From positions 1 through 17,563 of the forward strand of contig JAEWYP010000002.1 of NCBI GenBank assembly GCA_023395615.1: a stretch of DNA of 17,563 nt, given 5' to 3'. Within the stretch, counting starts at the first letter, position 1. Each line of letters begins with the position of its first letter. The notes beneath the pieces were generated by a model that was not told the origin of the DNA, made no database searches, and saw only the letters and a list, made by a program, of their open reading frames with translations. The DNA comes from Bacillota bacterium. GTDB lineage: Bacteria; Bacillota; Clostridia; Christensenellales; Aristaeellaceae. Both the position numbers and the translations under genes were made by a program. Shown here piece by piece: positions 1 through 6,280 of the stretch.

Positions 1-305
1 GCAACGCCGCCAACGCAAAGGTAATGAAAGCCTTTTGCGACGAAAACCGCCTTACGGTGCTGCAACTGCTGTGCACAGGCGAAAAATGCGCCTGCCGCCT
101 TCAGGACGCGTTAAGCATCGGCCAGTCAACGTTATCCCACCACATGAAAATCCTCTGCGATTCCGGCGTAGTCACCGCCCGCCGGGAGGGAAAGTGGACG
201 TATTACAGCTTAAGCGACGAGGGCTGCGCGGAGGCCGGCGCAATCCTCGCCGGTTATACCCACGTCGTCAGCCGTGAACGGGACCCCGGTTGTACAGCAC
301 TCTGA
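1..305 (+). CDS. arsR: ArsR/SmtB-family arsenic-responsive repressor, truncated at the left window edge
   Basis: The reading frame is open through the window start, and the residues before the first in-window ATG (position 24) continue the usual ArsR helix that ends in a 'D-x-x-R-L' motif (here FCDENRL). The true start therefore lies outside and position 24 is probably not the start. A winged helix-turn-helix follows, with recognition-helix residues like STLSHHMKIL and a wing like GKWTYYSL. Just before the HTH the sequence reads KCACRL, which matches the Cys-x-Cys As(III)/Sb(III) site of classical ArsR (family motif ELCVCDL). In this family the apo-protein represses the ars operon and arsenite binding releases it. 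The ACR3 pump gene starts 63 bp downstream on the same strand, which supports an arsR-acr3 unit. Metal specificity is inferred from the motif and the neighbour. Confidence 0.9.
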   Translation, partial: NAANAKVMKAFCDENRLTVLQLLCTGEKCACRLQDALSIGQSTLSHHMKILCDSGVVTARREGKWTYYSLSDEGCAEAGAILAGYTHVVSRERDPGCTAL

Positions 306-368
306 TCCCCCGCCGAAACGCGCCGACACCCAATCGAAGGGTTAACCAAAAGAAAAGAGGGTTTTACG

Positions 369-1430
369 ATGGCATCCGATCAAAAGCAGGAGATTGGGTT
401 TTTTCAGCGGTATCTATCGCTGTGGGTCATCCTGTGCATGGCAGTTGGCGTGCTGATTGGCAAATTTCTGCCGGGTGTGCCGGCGTTTCTCAACCGGTTT
501 GAATTCGCAAACGTCTCCATCCCCATCGCCATCCTGATCTGGCTGATGATCTATCCCATGATGCTAAAGGTGGATTTTCAAAGCATCCGCGACGTTGGGA
601 AAAACCCGAAGGGGCTGTTCGTAACCTGGGTGACCAACTGGCTGATTAAACCGTTTACGATGTACGGGATCGCATGGTTCTTCTTCTATGTGGTATTCCG
701 CTCCCTCATCCCAGCCGACCTCGCGAAGGACTACCTGTCCGGCGCGATCCTGCTGGGCGCGGCGCCCTGCACAGCCATGGTGTTTGTGTGGAGCCACCTT
801 ACGAACGGAAACCCCGCCTACACCGTGGTACAGGTTGCCACCAACGACCTGATTATTCTGGTGGCGTTTACGCCGATTGTGGCGCTGCTGCTGGGCATCG
901 GCGGGGTGACGATTCCCTGGGATACCCTGATCCTGTCCGTCGTGCTTTTCGTGGTGATTCCGCTGGCGGGCGGCATCCTCACCCGAACGTTGATGATCCG
1001 CAAACAGGGAGAAACGTATTTTACCCAAACCTTCCTGCCTAAATGGAATCATGTCACAGTGGCGGGGCTGCTGCTTACGCTGGTGATTATTTTCTCTTTT
1101 CAGGGGAATGTCATTCTTGCCAATCCCCTGCATATCGTACTGATCGCCGTGCCGCTGACGATTCAGACTTTTTTGATCTTCTTTATCGCTTATCTGGCCT
1201 GCAAAGCGCTTAAGCTTCCGCACGATATCGCCGCCCCGGCGGGGATGATCGGTGCGTCCAACTTTTTTGAGCTGGCCGTAGCGGTCGCGATCTCCCTGTT
1301 CGGCGCCCAAAGCCCCGTGGCGCTGGCGACGATCGTGGGGGTACTGGTGGAAGTCCCCGTGATGCTTACGCTGGTGAAGATTGCCAACCGTACCGCGGGC
1401 TGGTTTCCCGCCCGGAACAGCAGGCGCTAA
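369..1430 (+). CDS. acr3: ACR3-family arsenite efflux transporter
   Basis: This is a 353-residue, strongly hydrophobic protein with about ten predicted membrane segments, the normal size for ACR3 (also annotated arsB). Its hallmark stretches are APCTAMVFVW around residues 132-141, with the conserved Cys134, and IGASNFFELAVAVAISLFG around 294-312, with the conserved Glu301. Both residues are known to matter for arsenite transport in ACR3 proteins. The family exports As(OH)3 across the cytoplasmic membrane using the proton-motive force. A purine-rich AAGAGG sequence lies about 8 bp before the ATG. The gene follows arsR closely and is probably co-transcribed and ArsR-controlled. No arsenate reductase (arsC) is visible downstream, so it may be upstream of the window or elsewhere. 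Nothing looks truncated. Confidence 0.95.
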   Translation: MASDQKQEIGFFQRYLSLWVILCMAVGVLIGKFLPGVPAFLNRFEFANVSIPIAILIWLMIYPMMLKVDFQSIRDVGKNPKGLFVTWVTNWLIKPFTMYGIAWFFFYVVFRSLIPADLAKDYLSGAILLGAAPCTAMVFVWSHLTNGNPAYTVVQVATNDLIILVAFTPIVALLLGIGGVTIPWDTLILSVVLFVVIPLAGGILTRTLMIRKQGETYFTQTFLPKWNHVTVAGLLLTLVIIFSFQGNVILANPLHIVLIAVPLTIQTFLIFFIAYLACKALKLPHDIAAPAGMIGASNFFELAVAVAISLFGAQSPVALATIVGVLVEVPVMLTLVKIANRTAGWFPARNSRR

Positions 1431-1522
1431 CACAACTCCGACCGCCGCCCCGGCTTTGCGACGCAAGCGCAGCCTACAGGGGAAGGCGGTAGAAATAAAA
1501 GAGATGACTGAGGAGGTCTTTC

Positions 1523-3097
1523 ATGGAACTTTTCGCCTACCATCGCGTTTTCGCCAGCGAAACCGGCGCCGCCATGCACCTGGCGCTGGAAAAGGACGGG
1601 CAGCTGATTTCGCTTAACAAGGGGTTCGGGGTCCTGTTTCCCAAAGCGTCGTTTACCGGGGAATCGTTTGACGGCCAGAGCAAGGGGATGATCTGCCCCT
1701 GGGTTTTTCGGCTGAAAGAGGGCGGCTTCGGCGTGCTGGCGCTGCGCCGCGACCTGGACAAGGAAGGCGCGATTACGCCCGAAAAGGGGAGCGCGCATTG
1801 CGCCCTGCTGTTCCGCTCGGAGGATTTATTGCACTATACCGAGCTTGGGCTGCTGCCCATTGCCCCGGCGGAAGAAACGCTGGAGGATGTGCGCTGTCAG
1901 TGGGATGGAACCTGTTACCACGTCGACGGGCTGTACCGCGGCGGCTGGCACGCATTCTGCTCCGACGACCTGCAAACCTGCAAGCCCGCGCCGAAGACCG
2001 AGCCGGTTACGCCCCGCCGGGAAACCGGCCTGTGGGACGCCGCTCCCGCCTGCGCGCTCTCCCTGAGCGACAGCGAGGCCAATCGGCTGCTAACGCGCCT
2101 GACCACGCCGCCCCTGCCATCGAACGCGCAGATCTATCCTTTCCCGTTGATGCCCGCGCGCGGCGACCCTATGGCGCTTCGGTACAGGGACGGGTATCTG
2201 TTTATGGCAACCGATGACGAGCAGGGCCAGCTGGCCCTGAAAATCCGGCAGGCGGCGACGCTTGCGGATATCCCCGCCGCGGAGGATCACACCCTGTTCC
2301 GCGCTAACGCGCAGGGCGACCTGTCCGGCTGCCTCTGGGCGCCGGAGCTGCACTGGGTGGGCGGCAAACTGTGTATTTTCTTCGCGGCCGGCATGCCCCA
2401 CTGGTACACGGTACAAAGCCGTGTGATCTGGCTGGAGGGGGACGATCCCCTGAACGCGGATAGCTGGACGGCCCCGCGGCGGGTGGAAAAAGCCGACGGC
2501 TCGCCCCTGACCGAGGACGGCATTACGCTGGACATGACGGTCATCCCCACCCGAAACGGGGATTACGTGATCTGGTCGCAGCGCCCCATCCGTACGGAAC
2601 CGCTGCTTTGCGGCACCGCAGACCTGATGATTGCCCGCCTCAACAGCCGGGAACCCTGGCGGCTGGCCAGCGAACCGGTCACGCTGTCCCGACCGGAATA
2701 CGGCTGGGAGCGCATCCACAGCCCTGTGAACGAAGGGGCGTTCCTGCTGCGCCGTGGGGATCGCCTGTGGGTCACCTATGCCGCCGCCCTGATCGACCAC
2801 ACCTACTGCGTAGGCATGCTCTCCGCTTGCGACGGCGACGACCTGACCGACCCGGCCAACTGGCGCAAGAGCAATTACCCCGTGGTGCACCGCTTCAGCG
2901 TTCCGGACCAGATCGGCGCGGGCCACAACTCCTTCGCCAAGGACGGAGAGGGCAACGATATCATGCTGATCCATGCGCTGTCCATGCAGAATTATTTGAA
3001 CGACCCGTCCGACCTGCGGCGTTATCCCGGGTTCCGCCAGGTGATCTGGGACGCGGAAGAGTACCCGCATCTGGACGCTACGCCCGCGCAGGCGTAA
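1523..3097 (+). CDS. GH43-like glycoside hydrolase with an extra N-terminal domain, cytoplasmic
   Basis: The protein has 524 residues and a strong AGGAGG site 7 bp before its ATG. The C-terminal part (about 200-515) reads as a GH43-type five-bladed propeller. A GDP motif at 214-216 supplies the likely general base Asp215. WAPELHW follows at 272-278. LDMTVI at 336-341 supplies the likely pKa-modulating Asp337. NEG at 403-405 supplies the likely acid Glu404. GAGHNSF at 465-471 is typical of this superfamily. Residues 1-190 look like another propeller-like sugar-binding region (MHLALEKDGQLISLNKG) without a clear catalytic set. GH43 enzymes are mostly arabinofuranosidases and xylosidases; the substrate here is not determined. 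There is no signal peptide, so it should act on imported oligosaccharides. It lies between the ars genes and a sugar locus on the opposite strand, so membership of either unit is uncertain. Confidence 0.8.
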   Translation: MELFAYHRVFASETGAAMHLALEKDGQLISLNKGFGVLFPKASFTGESFDGQSKGMICPWVFRLKEGGFGVLALRRDLDKEGAITPEKGSAHCALLFRSEDLLHYTELGLLPIAPAEETLEDVRCQWDGTCYHVDGLYRGGWHAFCSDDLQTCKPAPKTEPVTPRRETGLWDAAPACALSLSDSEANRLLTRLTTPPLPSNAQIYPFPLMPARGDPMALRYRDGYLFMATDDEQGQLALKIRQAATLADIPAAEDHTLFRANAQGDLSGCLWAPELHWVGGKLCIFFAAGMPHWYTVQSRVIWLEGDDPLNADSWTAPRRVEKADGSPLTEDGITLDMTVIPTRNGDYVIWSQRPIRTEPLLCGTADLMIARLNSREPWRLASEPVTLSRPEYGWERIHSPVNEGAFLLRRGDRLWVTYAAALIDHTYCVGMLSACDGDDLTDPANWRKSNYPVVHRFSVPDQIGAGHNSFAKDGEGNDIMLIHALSMQNYLNDPSDLRRYPGFRQVIWDAEEYPHLDATPAQA

Positions 3098-3122
3098 ACC
3101 GGTCTGCGTGACCCGCCAGACC

Positions 3123-3145
3123 AGCCGACACAGTTGTGATCGGCT
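3123..3145 (+). other. Stem-loop just downstream of the GH43 gene
   Basis: AGCCGACAC pairs with GTG-a-TCGGCT (one bulged A) around a short AGTT loop, 25 bp after the GH43 stop codon. Only a weak T-run follows, so it could be a poor terminator or an RNA-end-stabilising hairpin. A smaller inverted repeat, GGTCTG/CAGACC, lies just before it at 3101-3122. The rest of the 3098-3293 gap holds no credible gene. Confidence 0.35.
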
Positions 3146-3206
3146 TGATGCTGGCTGTATTGCATGACCGCGCCGTGGCATGCGGCTGGAAAAATAGGAT
3201 AACAGC

Positions 3207-3251
3207 AAAAAACCGCCCCGTTGCCGGTGACTCGGCATTGCGGGGCGGTTT
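3207..3251 (-). terminator. Rho-independent terminator between convergent genes
   Basis: An 11-bp perfect stem pairs AAACCGCCCCG (3210-3220) with CGGGGCGGTTT (3241-3251). Above it a second helix pairs TGCCG (3222-3226) with CGGCA (3233-3237). Read on the minus strand the stem runs straight into six Ts, which makes a strong terminator for the operon that ends with the aldolase-like gene at 3294. Read on the plus strand the tail is TTTGATGTTT, so it may also stop transcripts from the GH43 gene, less efficiently. Confidence 0.85.
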
Positions 3252-3293
3252 GATGTTTCCGGGGTTTGCGAGGGGTTGGCACACGCTGGAATC

Positions 3294-3977
3294 TCAGGCT
3301 TTCAGCGCGTCCAGAAGGCCGTTCGGGTGAAAGCGGGCAAAATCCTGGTCAAACCCGCGCACGGCGCCTTCCACCAGCGGGGAACCGAGCGCCGAACGCA
3401 GCAGGGCGGGGGCGACGGTTACGGCATGCGCGCCGCAATCCAGGGCGTCGTTGACCTGCGTTACGTTTTTAAAGCTCGCGGCCACAATTTTGGTCGCGTA
3501 GCCGTCACGGTCGATCAGGTTGCGCGTGGTTTCGATGGTATGGCGAAAATCGATGTCGTTATTCTCCATGCGGTTGCAATAGGGAGCCACGTAGTCCGCC
3601 CCGGCGGCGACCGCCAGCAGCGCCTGCGCCAGATAGTATACCGCCGTGGCCGTTACGGGCTTGTTCCTTTTTTTCAGGGCGGTGATTGCTTTCAGCCCCT
3701 CTTCCGTAACGGGGATTTTAGCGTAGGTATTCGCCCCCAGCAGATCATAAATCGCTTCCGCTTCCGCAAGCATCCCGTCGCAATCGCGCGCCAGCAGCTG
3801 CACGTGCAGCGAGCGCTCGCCGCCGCACAGCCTGCGAAGAACAAGCAGCCTTTCCCGGATGGAAATGTCGCCTTCTTCCGCGAGGATGGTGGGGTTGGTG
3901 GTAACACCCACGATCGGGTAGCGGTCCAGCCCCTGCTTAACCTGCTCCAGATTGGCGGAATCCAACATATATTGCAT
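3294..3977 (-). CDS. Fructose-6-phosphate aldolase-like (small transaldolase family) protein
   Basis: The 227 residues match the short transaldolase/FSA class (E. coli FSA is about 220). GVTTNPTILA at 24-33 is the family's N-terminal signature. YAKIPVTEEGL at 85-95 carries the Schiff-base lysine, here Lys87 (Lys85 in E. coli FSA). GADYVAPYCNRM and AASFKNVTQV follow in the expected order. Enzymes of this class cleave or form C-C bonds of ketose phosphates through a lysine imine, either as aldolase (fructose 6-phosphate to dihydroxyacetone plus glyceraldehyde 3-phosphate) or as transaldolase; sequence alone does not separate the two. AAGGAGT lies about 6 bp upstream of the ATG. It is the last gene of the minus-strand operon, 65 bp after the yjbQ-like gene, and is followed by a strong terminator. 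In context it is the likely cleavage step that produces triose phosphates. Confidence 0.88.
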   Translation of the reverse strand: MQYMLDSANLEQVKQGLDRYPIVGVTTNPTILAEEGDISIRERLLVLRRLCGGERSLHVQLLARDCDGMLAEAEAIYDLLGANTYAKIPVTEEGLKAITALKKRNKPVTATAVYYLAQALLAVAAGADYVAPYCNRMENNDIDFRHTIETTRNLIDRDGYATKIVAASFKNVTQVNDALDCGAHAVTVAPALLRSALGSPLVEGAVRGFDQDFARFHPNGLLDALKA

Positions 3978-4042
3978 AAAAACACTCCTTTTTAACGCAC
4001 TGCCGGGGGGGTGCTGGCCTCCGGCTTATTTTCCGCGCCGTA

Positions 4043-4537
4043 TTATTCTCCGATCACCGTCACCTGCACCGTGCGCTTGCGCGCGCGGGTCTGGTCGAAA
4101 TCGACGAAATACAGATAACCGAACTCGCCCAGGTCGATTTCGCCGTCGATCAGCGCGACGGTTTCGCTGCGCCCCACCAGCGCCGACCGCAGATGCGCGT
4201 CGGTATTGTGGCAGCCGCGCGCGTCCTCGCCGTGTTCCTCGGCAAAGGCAAGCGCCTTGGGGCCGGGATGCAGGTACATCCCTTCCCGGTGCTGCCGGGG
4301 GGCGAAGTGCTCAAACATCTCCACAAAATCCTGTTGCAGGGTTTCCAGCCCCGTCATGGACTGGTCAAACGCGCATTCCTGCGTGATGACGCAGCAGGTG
4401 GTGTGGTGGGAGTAGACGTTCACAATCCCGTTGCGGATTCCCGAACGCTTCACAATGGCTCTGGCGGCGTCCGTGACGTTGTGGAAAGTGGGCACGTGGT
4501 CGTTGGAAAAAAGCTCGATGGCTTCACGGTACAGCAA
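4043..4537 (-). CDS. YjbQ/UPF0047 family protein, short paralog
   Basis: The 164 residues are close to the normal YjbQ length (about 130-140) with a modest internal extension. Family marks are SHHTTCC at 43-49, HNTDAHLRSALVGRSE around 110-125, DGEIDLGEF at 131-139, and a C-terminal RTVQVTVIG strand. The start is a TTG at 4537, supported by AGGAGG 8 bp upstream; no ATG fits. E. coli YjbQ has weak thiamine-phosphate synthase activity, from which the database name derives, and the real role of most members is unknown. Here it sits between a TIM-family isomerase gene (22 bp away) and an aldolase gene, with no thiamine gene in view. A second copy is encoded divergently at 6281. The conserved His, Asp and Cys residues would suit a metal site (inference). 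Confidence 0.85.
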   Translation of the reverse strand: MLYREAIELFSNDHVPTFHNVTDAARAIVKRSGIRNGIVNVYSHHTTCCVITQECAFDQSMTGLETLQQDFVEMFEHFAPRQHREGMYLHPGPKALAFAEEHGEDARGCHNTDAHLRSALVGRSETVALIDGEIDLGEFGYLYFVDFDQTRARKRTVQVTVIGE

Positions 4538-4559
4538 AGGCTTGTCCTCCTGTCGGCGT

Positions 4560-5261
4560 TTACTTTTTCAGGTCGTCTGCCGCCCGGCGCGTGGCGGCGA
4601 TCATTTCGTCGATCATGGCGAAGGGGTCCTTCGCGTTCATGATGCCGGACGCGGCCCCCGCGGCCTCGGAGCCTGCCATGATAAAATCATATACCTGCTG
4701 GCCGTTGGTAATCCCGGCGGCCTGCTCCACCATAATTTCGGGATCAATCGCCTTGATTGCGTCGATCACCTGCCGGACATAGCCCATGTCGCTTACCCCG
4801 CTGCCCGTGCCGCCGATCAGCTCGGTAGGTTCGGGGTTGATGATGTCGGGGTGCAGCTGCGCGATCGCCTTCGCCTCCGCCACGGTATCCGCGCAGGCGA
4901 ACACCAGAAAATCCAGCTCCCGCGCGCGCTCGATCGTTTTTCGGATGGCCGGCAGAGACATGGGCTTTTCACAGTGGTTTACCACCACGCCCTGCGCCCC
5001 GGCCGCTTTCAACCCTTCGGGCAGGATATCCGCCATGCCGCGGCCGGGCCTTAACGTATCCATGTAAGGGGCCAGCACGATCAGCCGGCTGGTGTTTTCC
5101 ACCACCCTGCGGATTTCGGTTGCCGGGGTGATAAAAAGAACGTCGATATCGTACTTTTTCGCCGCCTCGTCGGCGGCTTTCGCGTAGGCAAGCACGGTAT
5201 CGCCATAGATGTAGTTTTTTGTGCCGATTTCAAAATAGGGCGTGCGGATTTTGGGTTTCAC
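4560..5261 (-). CDS. Triosephosphate-isomerase-family sugar-phosphate isomerase, archaeal-like short form
   Basis: The protein has 233 residues, shorter than ordinary bacterial TIM (about 250) and like archaeal TIM. Catalytic equivalents are visible: Lys15 in IGTKNYIYG, His96 in VVNHCEKP, and Glu144 in PEPTELIGGTGSG. The phosphate-gripping GAASGI lies near 202-207. All three chemical residues are present, so it should be an active isomerase. Whether it acts on triose phosphates or on another short sugar phosphate (TIM homologues also act on tetrulose phosphates, as in erythritol catabolism) cannot be told. The GTG start at 5261 overlaps the TGA of the upstream regulator by 4 bp (GTGA), so the two are translationally coupled. 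Such a divergent TIM inside an inducible sugar operon is unlikely to be the housekeeping glycolytic enzyme. Confidence 0.85.
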   Translation of the reverse strand: MKPKIRTPYFEIGTKNYIYGDTVLAYAKAADEAAKKYDIDVLFITPATEIRRVVENTSRLIVLAPYMDTLRPGRGMADILPEGLKAAGAQGVVVNHCEKPMSLPAIRKTIERARELDFLVFACADTVAEAKAIAQLHPDIINPEPTELIGGTGSGVSDMGYVRQVIDAIKAIDPEIMVEQAAGITNGQQVYDFIMAGSEAAGAASGIMNAKDPFAMIDEMIAATRRAADDLKK

Positions 5262-6085
5262 TGGTCGTTTCCTTCTTTCCTGTCTTGTTCCGGAGAAGCG
5301 ATGCGGATGGCGACCCCCGCGGCGGTCAGGCGGCTGAATACCGGCTCGTCCGGTTGCCGGTCCGTTACCGCCTCGTCGATGCGCTCCAGCGGCGCGTAGG
5401 AGAAGAACGCGCCCCGGCCTACCTTGCTGCCGTCAAAAAGCACGTATCGGCGGCTGGATCGGCCCAGAATGCTGGCGTTCAGGCTGGATAGTTCCGTTTT
5501 ATTGGAGGAAAATCCGGTTTCCACCGTTACGCCCTCGCTGCCCAGAAAGCACTTGTTAAAATGGAACGGCTCGGCGTAACGCTCCGTGATGGGGCCGAAA
5601 AAGTCTCTGCGCTCGCTGTGGTATTCCCCGCCCAGCAGGATGATTTTCCCGGTGGAGGAATCGCCCAGCGCGTGCAGGTTGGCGATAGAGTTGGTTACGA
5701 TGTTCAAACCGGTCAGCCCGCCCATGCGCAGTCGCTCGCCAAGCGCGATGGCCATTTGCAATAGCGTGGTGCCGCAGTCCAGATAGATCGTGTCCCGGTC
5801 TTCCACCAGCGACGCGGCGAGCTTCCCGATCCGGTGTTTTTCATCTTCGGATTGCTTTTCGCGCTGTTCGAAGCGGTAACTGTCCAGCGAGCCCGGCAGC
5901 TGCGCGCCGCCGTAGGTGCGGATGATCTTTCCGCTCTTTTCCAGATCCAGAAACATGCGCCGCACCGTCGCCTGCGAAACGCCCGTAAGGCGCACCGCGT
6001 CGTCCGTGGTGATATGCCCCTGCAAATTTAAAAGGCCCATCAGGAGTTCTTCCCGGCTTAATTTCTTCTTGCTAACGGTACTCAC
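5258..6085 (-). CDS. DeoR-family transcriptional repressor of the sugar locus
   Basis: An N-terminal DeoR helix-turn-helix (GVSQATVRRMFLDLEKSG, then IIRTYGGAQLP) is followed by a C-terminal DeoR sensor domain with YLDCGTTLLQMA, NIVTNSIANLHAL and LLGGEYH motifs. That domain resembles the phosphosugar-binding isomerase fold, and members normally sense a phosphorylated intermediate. An upstream ATG at 6178 keeps the frame open, but a near-consensus promoter lies at 6125-6153, inside that extension. The start must therefore be downstream of about 6118. GTG at 6085 is the best candidate (275 residues, a normal DeoR size), although its AAAGGA site is unusually close. The gene is first in the operon, overlaps the TIM-like gene by 4 bp, and is divergent from the second yjbQ-like gene. 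That layout fits an autoregulated local repressor of both arms. Confidence 0.88.
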   Translation of the reverse strand: MSTVSKKKLSREELLMGLLNLQGHITTDDAVRLTGVSQATVRRMFLDLEKSGKIIRTYGGAQLPGSLDSYRFEQREKQSEDEKHRIGKLAASLVEDRDTIYLDCGTTLLQMAIALGERLRMGGLTGLNIVTNSIANLHALGDSSTGKIILLGGEYHSERRDFFGPITERYAEPFHFNKCFLGSEGVTVETGFSSNKTELSSLNASILGRSSRRYVLFDGSKVGRGAFFSYAPLERIDEAVTDRQPDEPVFSRLTAAGVAIRIASPEQDRKEGNDQ

Positions 6086-6124
6086 GTCCTTTGCATTATG
6101 CCCGGTAATGATCGATTGATTCAT

Positions 6125-6153
6125 ACTATACCAACAGAACGTCATAATGTCAA
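6125..6153 (-). promoter_or_regulatory. Sigma-A-type promoter of the minus-strand operon
   Basis: On the minus strand, TTGACA (6153-6148) is followed by a 17-bp spacer and TATAGT (6130-6125), a near-perfect vegetative promoter with a predicted start near 6118. It lies inside the longest open frame of the regulator gene, and this is the main reason for choosing the internal GTG start at 6085. The -35 box overlaps the CATAAT/ATTATG inverted repeat. Confidence 0.75.
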
Positions 6154-6186
6154 TCTGTATTATGATTGTTTTAATCATGTTTTAAT
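6143..6186. promoter_or_regulatory. Stacked palindromes and direct repeat, likely DeoR operator
   Basis: Three repeats overlap in this AT-rich stretch between the two divergent promoters. CATAAT-N10-ATTATG lies at 6143-6164. The perfect inverted repeat ATGATT-N5-AATCAT lies at 6162-6178. The direct repeat GTTTTAAT occurs at 6168-6175 and 6179-6186, an 11-bp period close to one helical turn. The first repeat covers the minus-strand -35 box. The position suits a repressor that controls both arms; binding is inferred, not shown. Confidence 0.6.
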
Positions 6187-6213
6187 ATTTTTGAATTTTA
6201 TGTGCAAAAATAG

Positions 6214-6242
6214 TTGACAAACGAGGAACACAGGAATACACT
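6214..6242 (+). promoter_or_regulatory. Sigma-A-type promoter of the plus-strand operon
   Basis: TTGACA (6214-6219) is separated by 17 bp from TACACT (6237-6242), giving a predicted transcript start near 6249 and a leader of about 32 nt before the GTG at 6281. The -35 box is consensus and the -10 matches four of six positions. No TPP-riboswitch-like motif fits in so short a leader. Confidence 0.7.
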
Positions 6243-6280
6243 GACCGTAACGTAAAAAAGAATTCAGGGAGGAACCCACC

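Noticed and set aside
2090..3238. 382-codon open frame on the minus strand opposite the GH43 gene
   Set aside because: It is rich in Arg, His, Gly and Gln, has no family motif, and mirrors a well-supported gene; a shadow frame of GC-rich coding DNA.
3276..3995. 239-codon plus-strand open frame opposite the aldolase-like gene
   Set aside because: The minus-strand protein has clear FSA motifs and a ribosome binding site; the plus frame has neither.
6086..6178. N-terminal extension of the DeoR regulator from ATG 6178 or 6124
   Set aside because: A TTGACA-N17-TATAGT promoter lies inside it, neither ATG has a ribosome binding site, and the extension is AT-rich and unlike DeoR N-termini.
6243..6280. 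TPP riboswitch before the yjbQ-like gene, expected if the role were thiamine-related
   Set aside because: The leader is only about 32 nt and has no CUGAGA or matching downstream THI-box segments.
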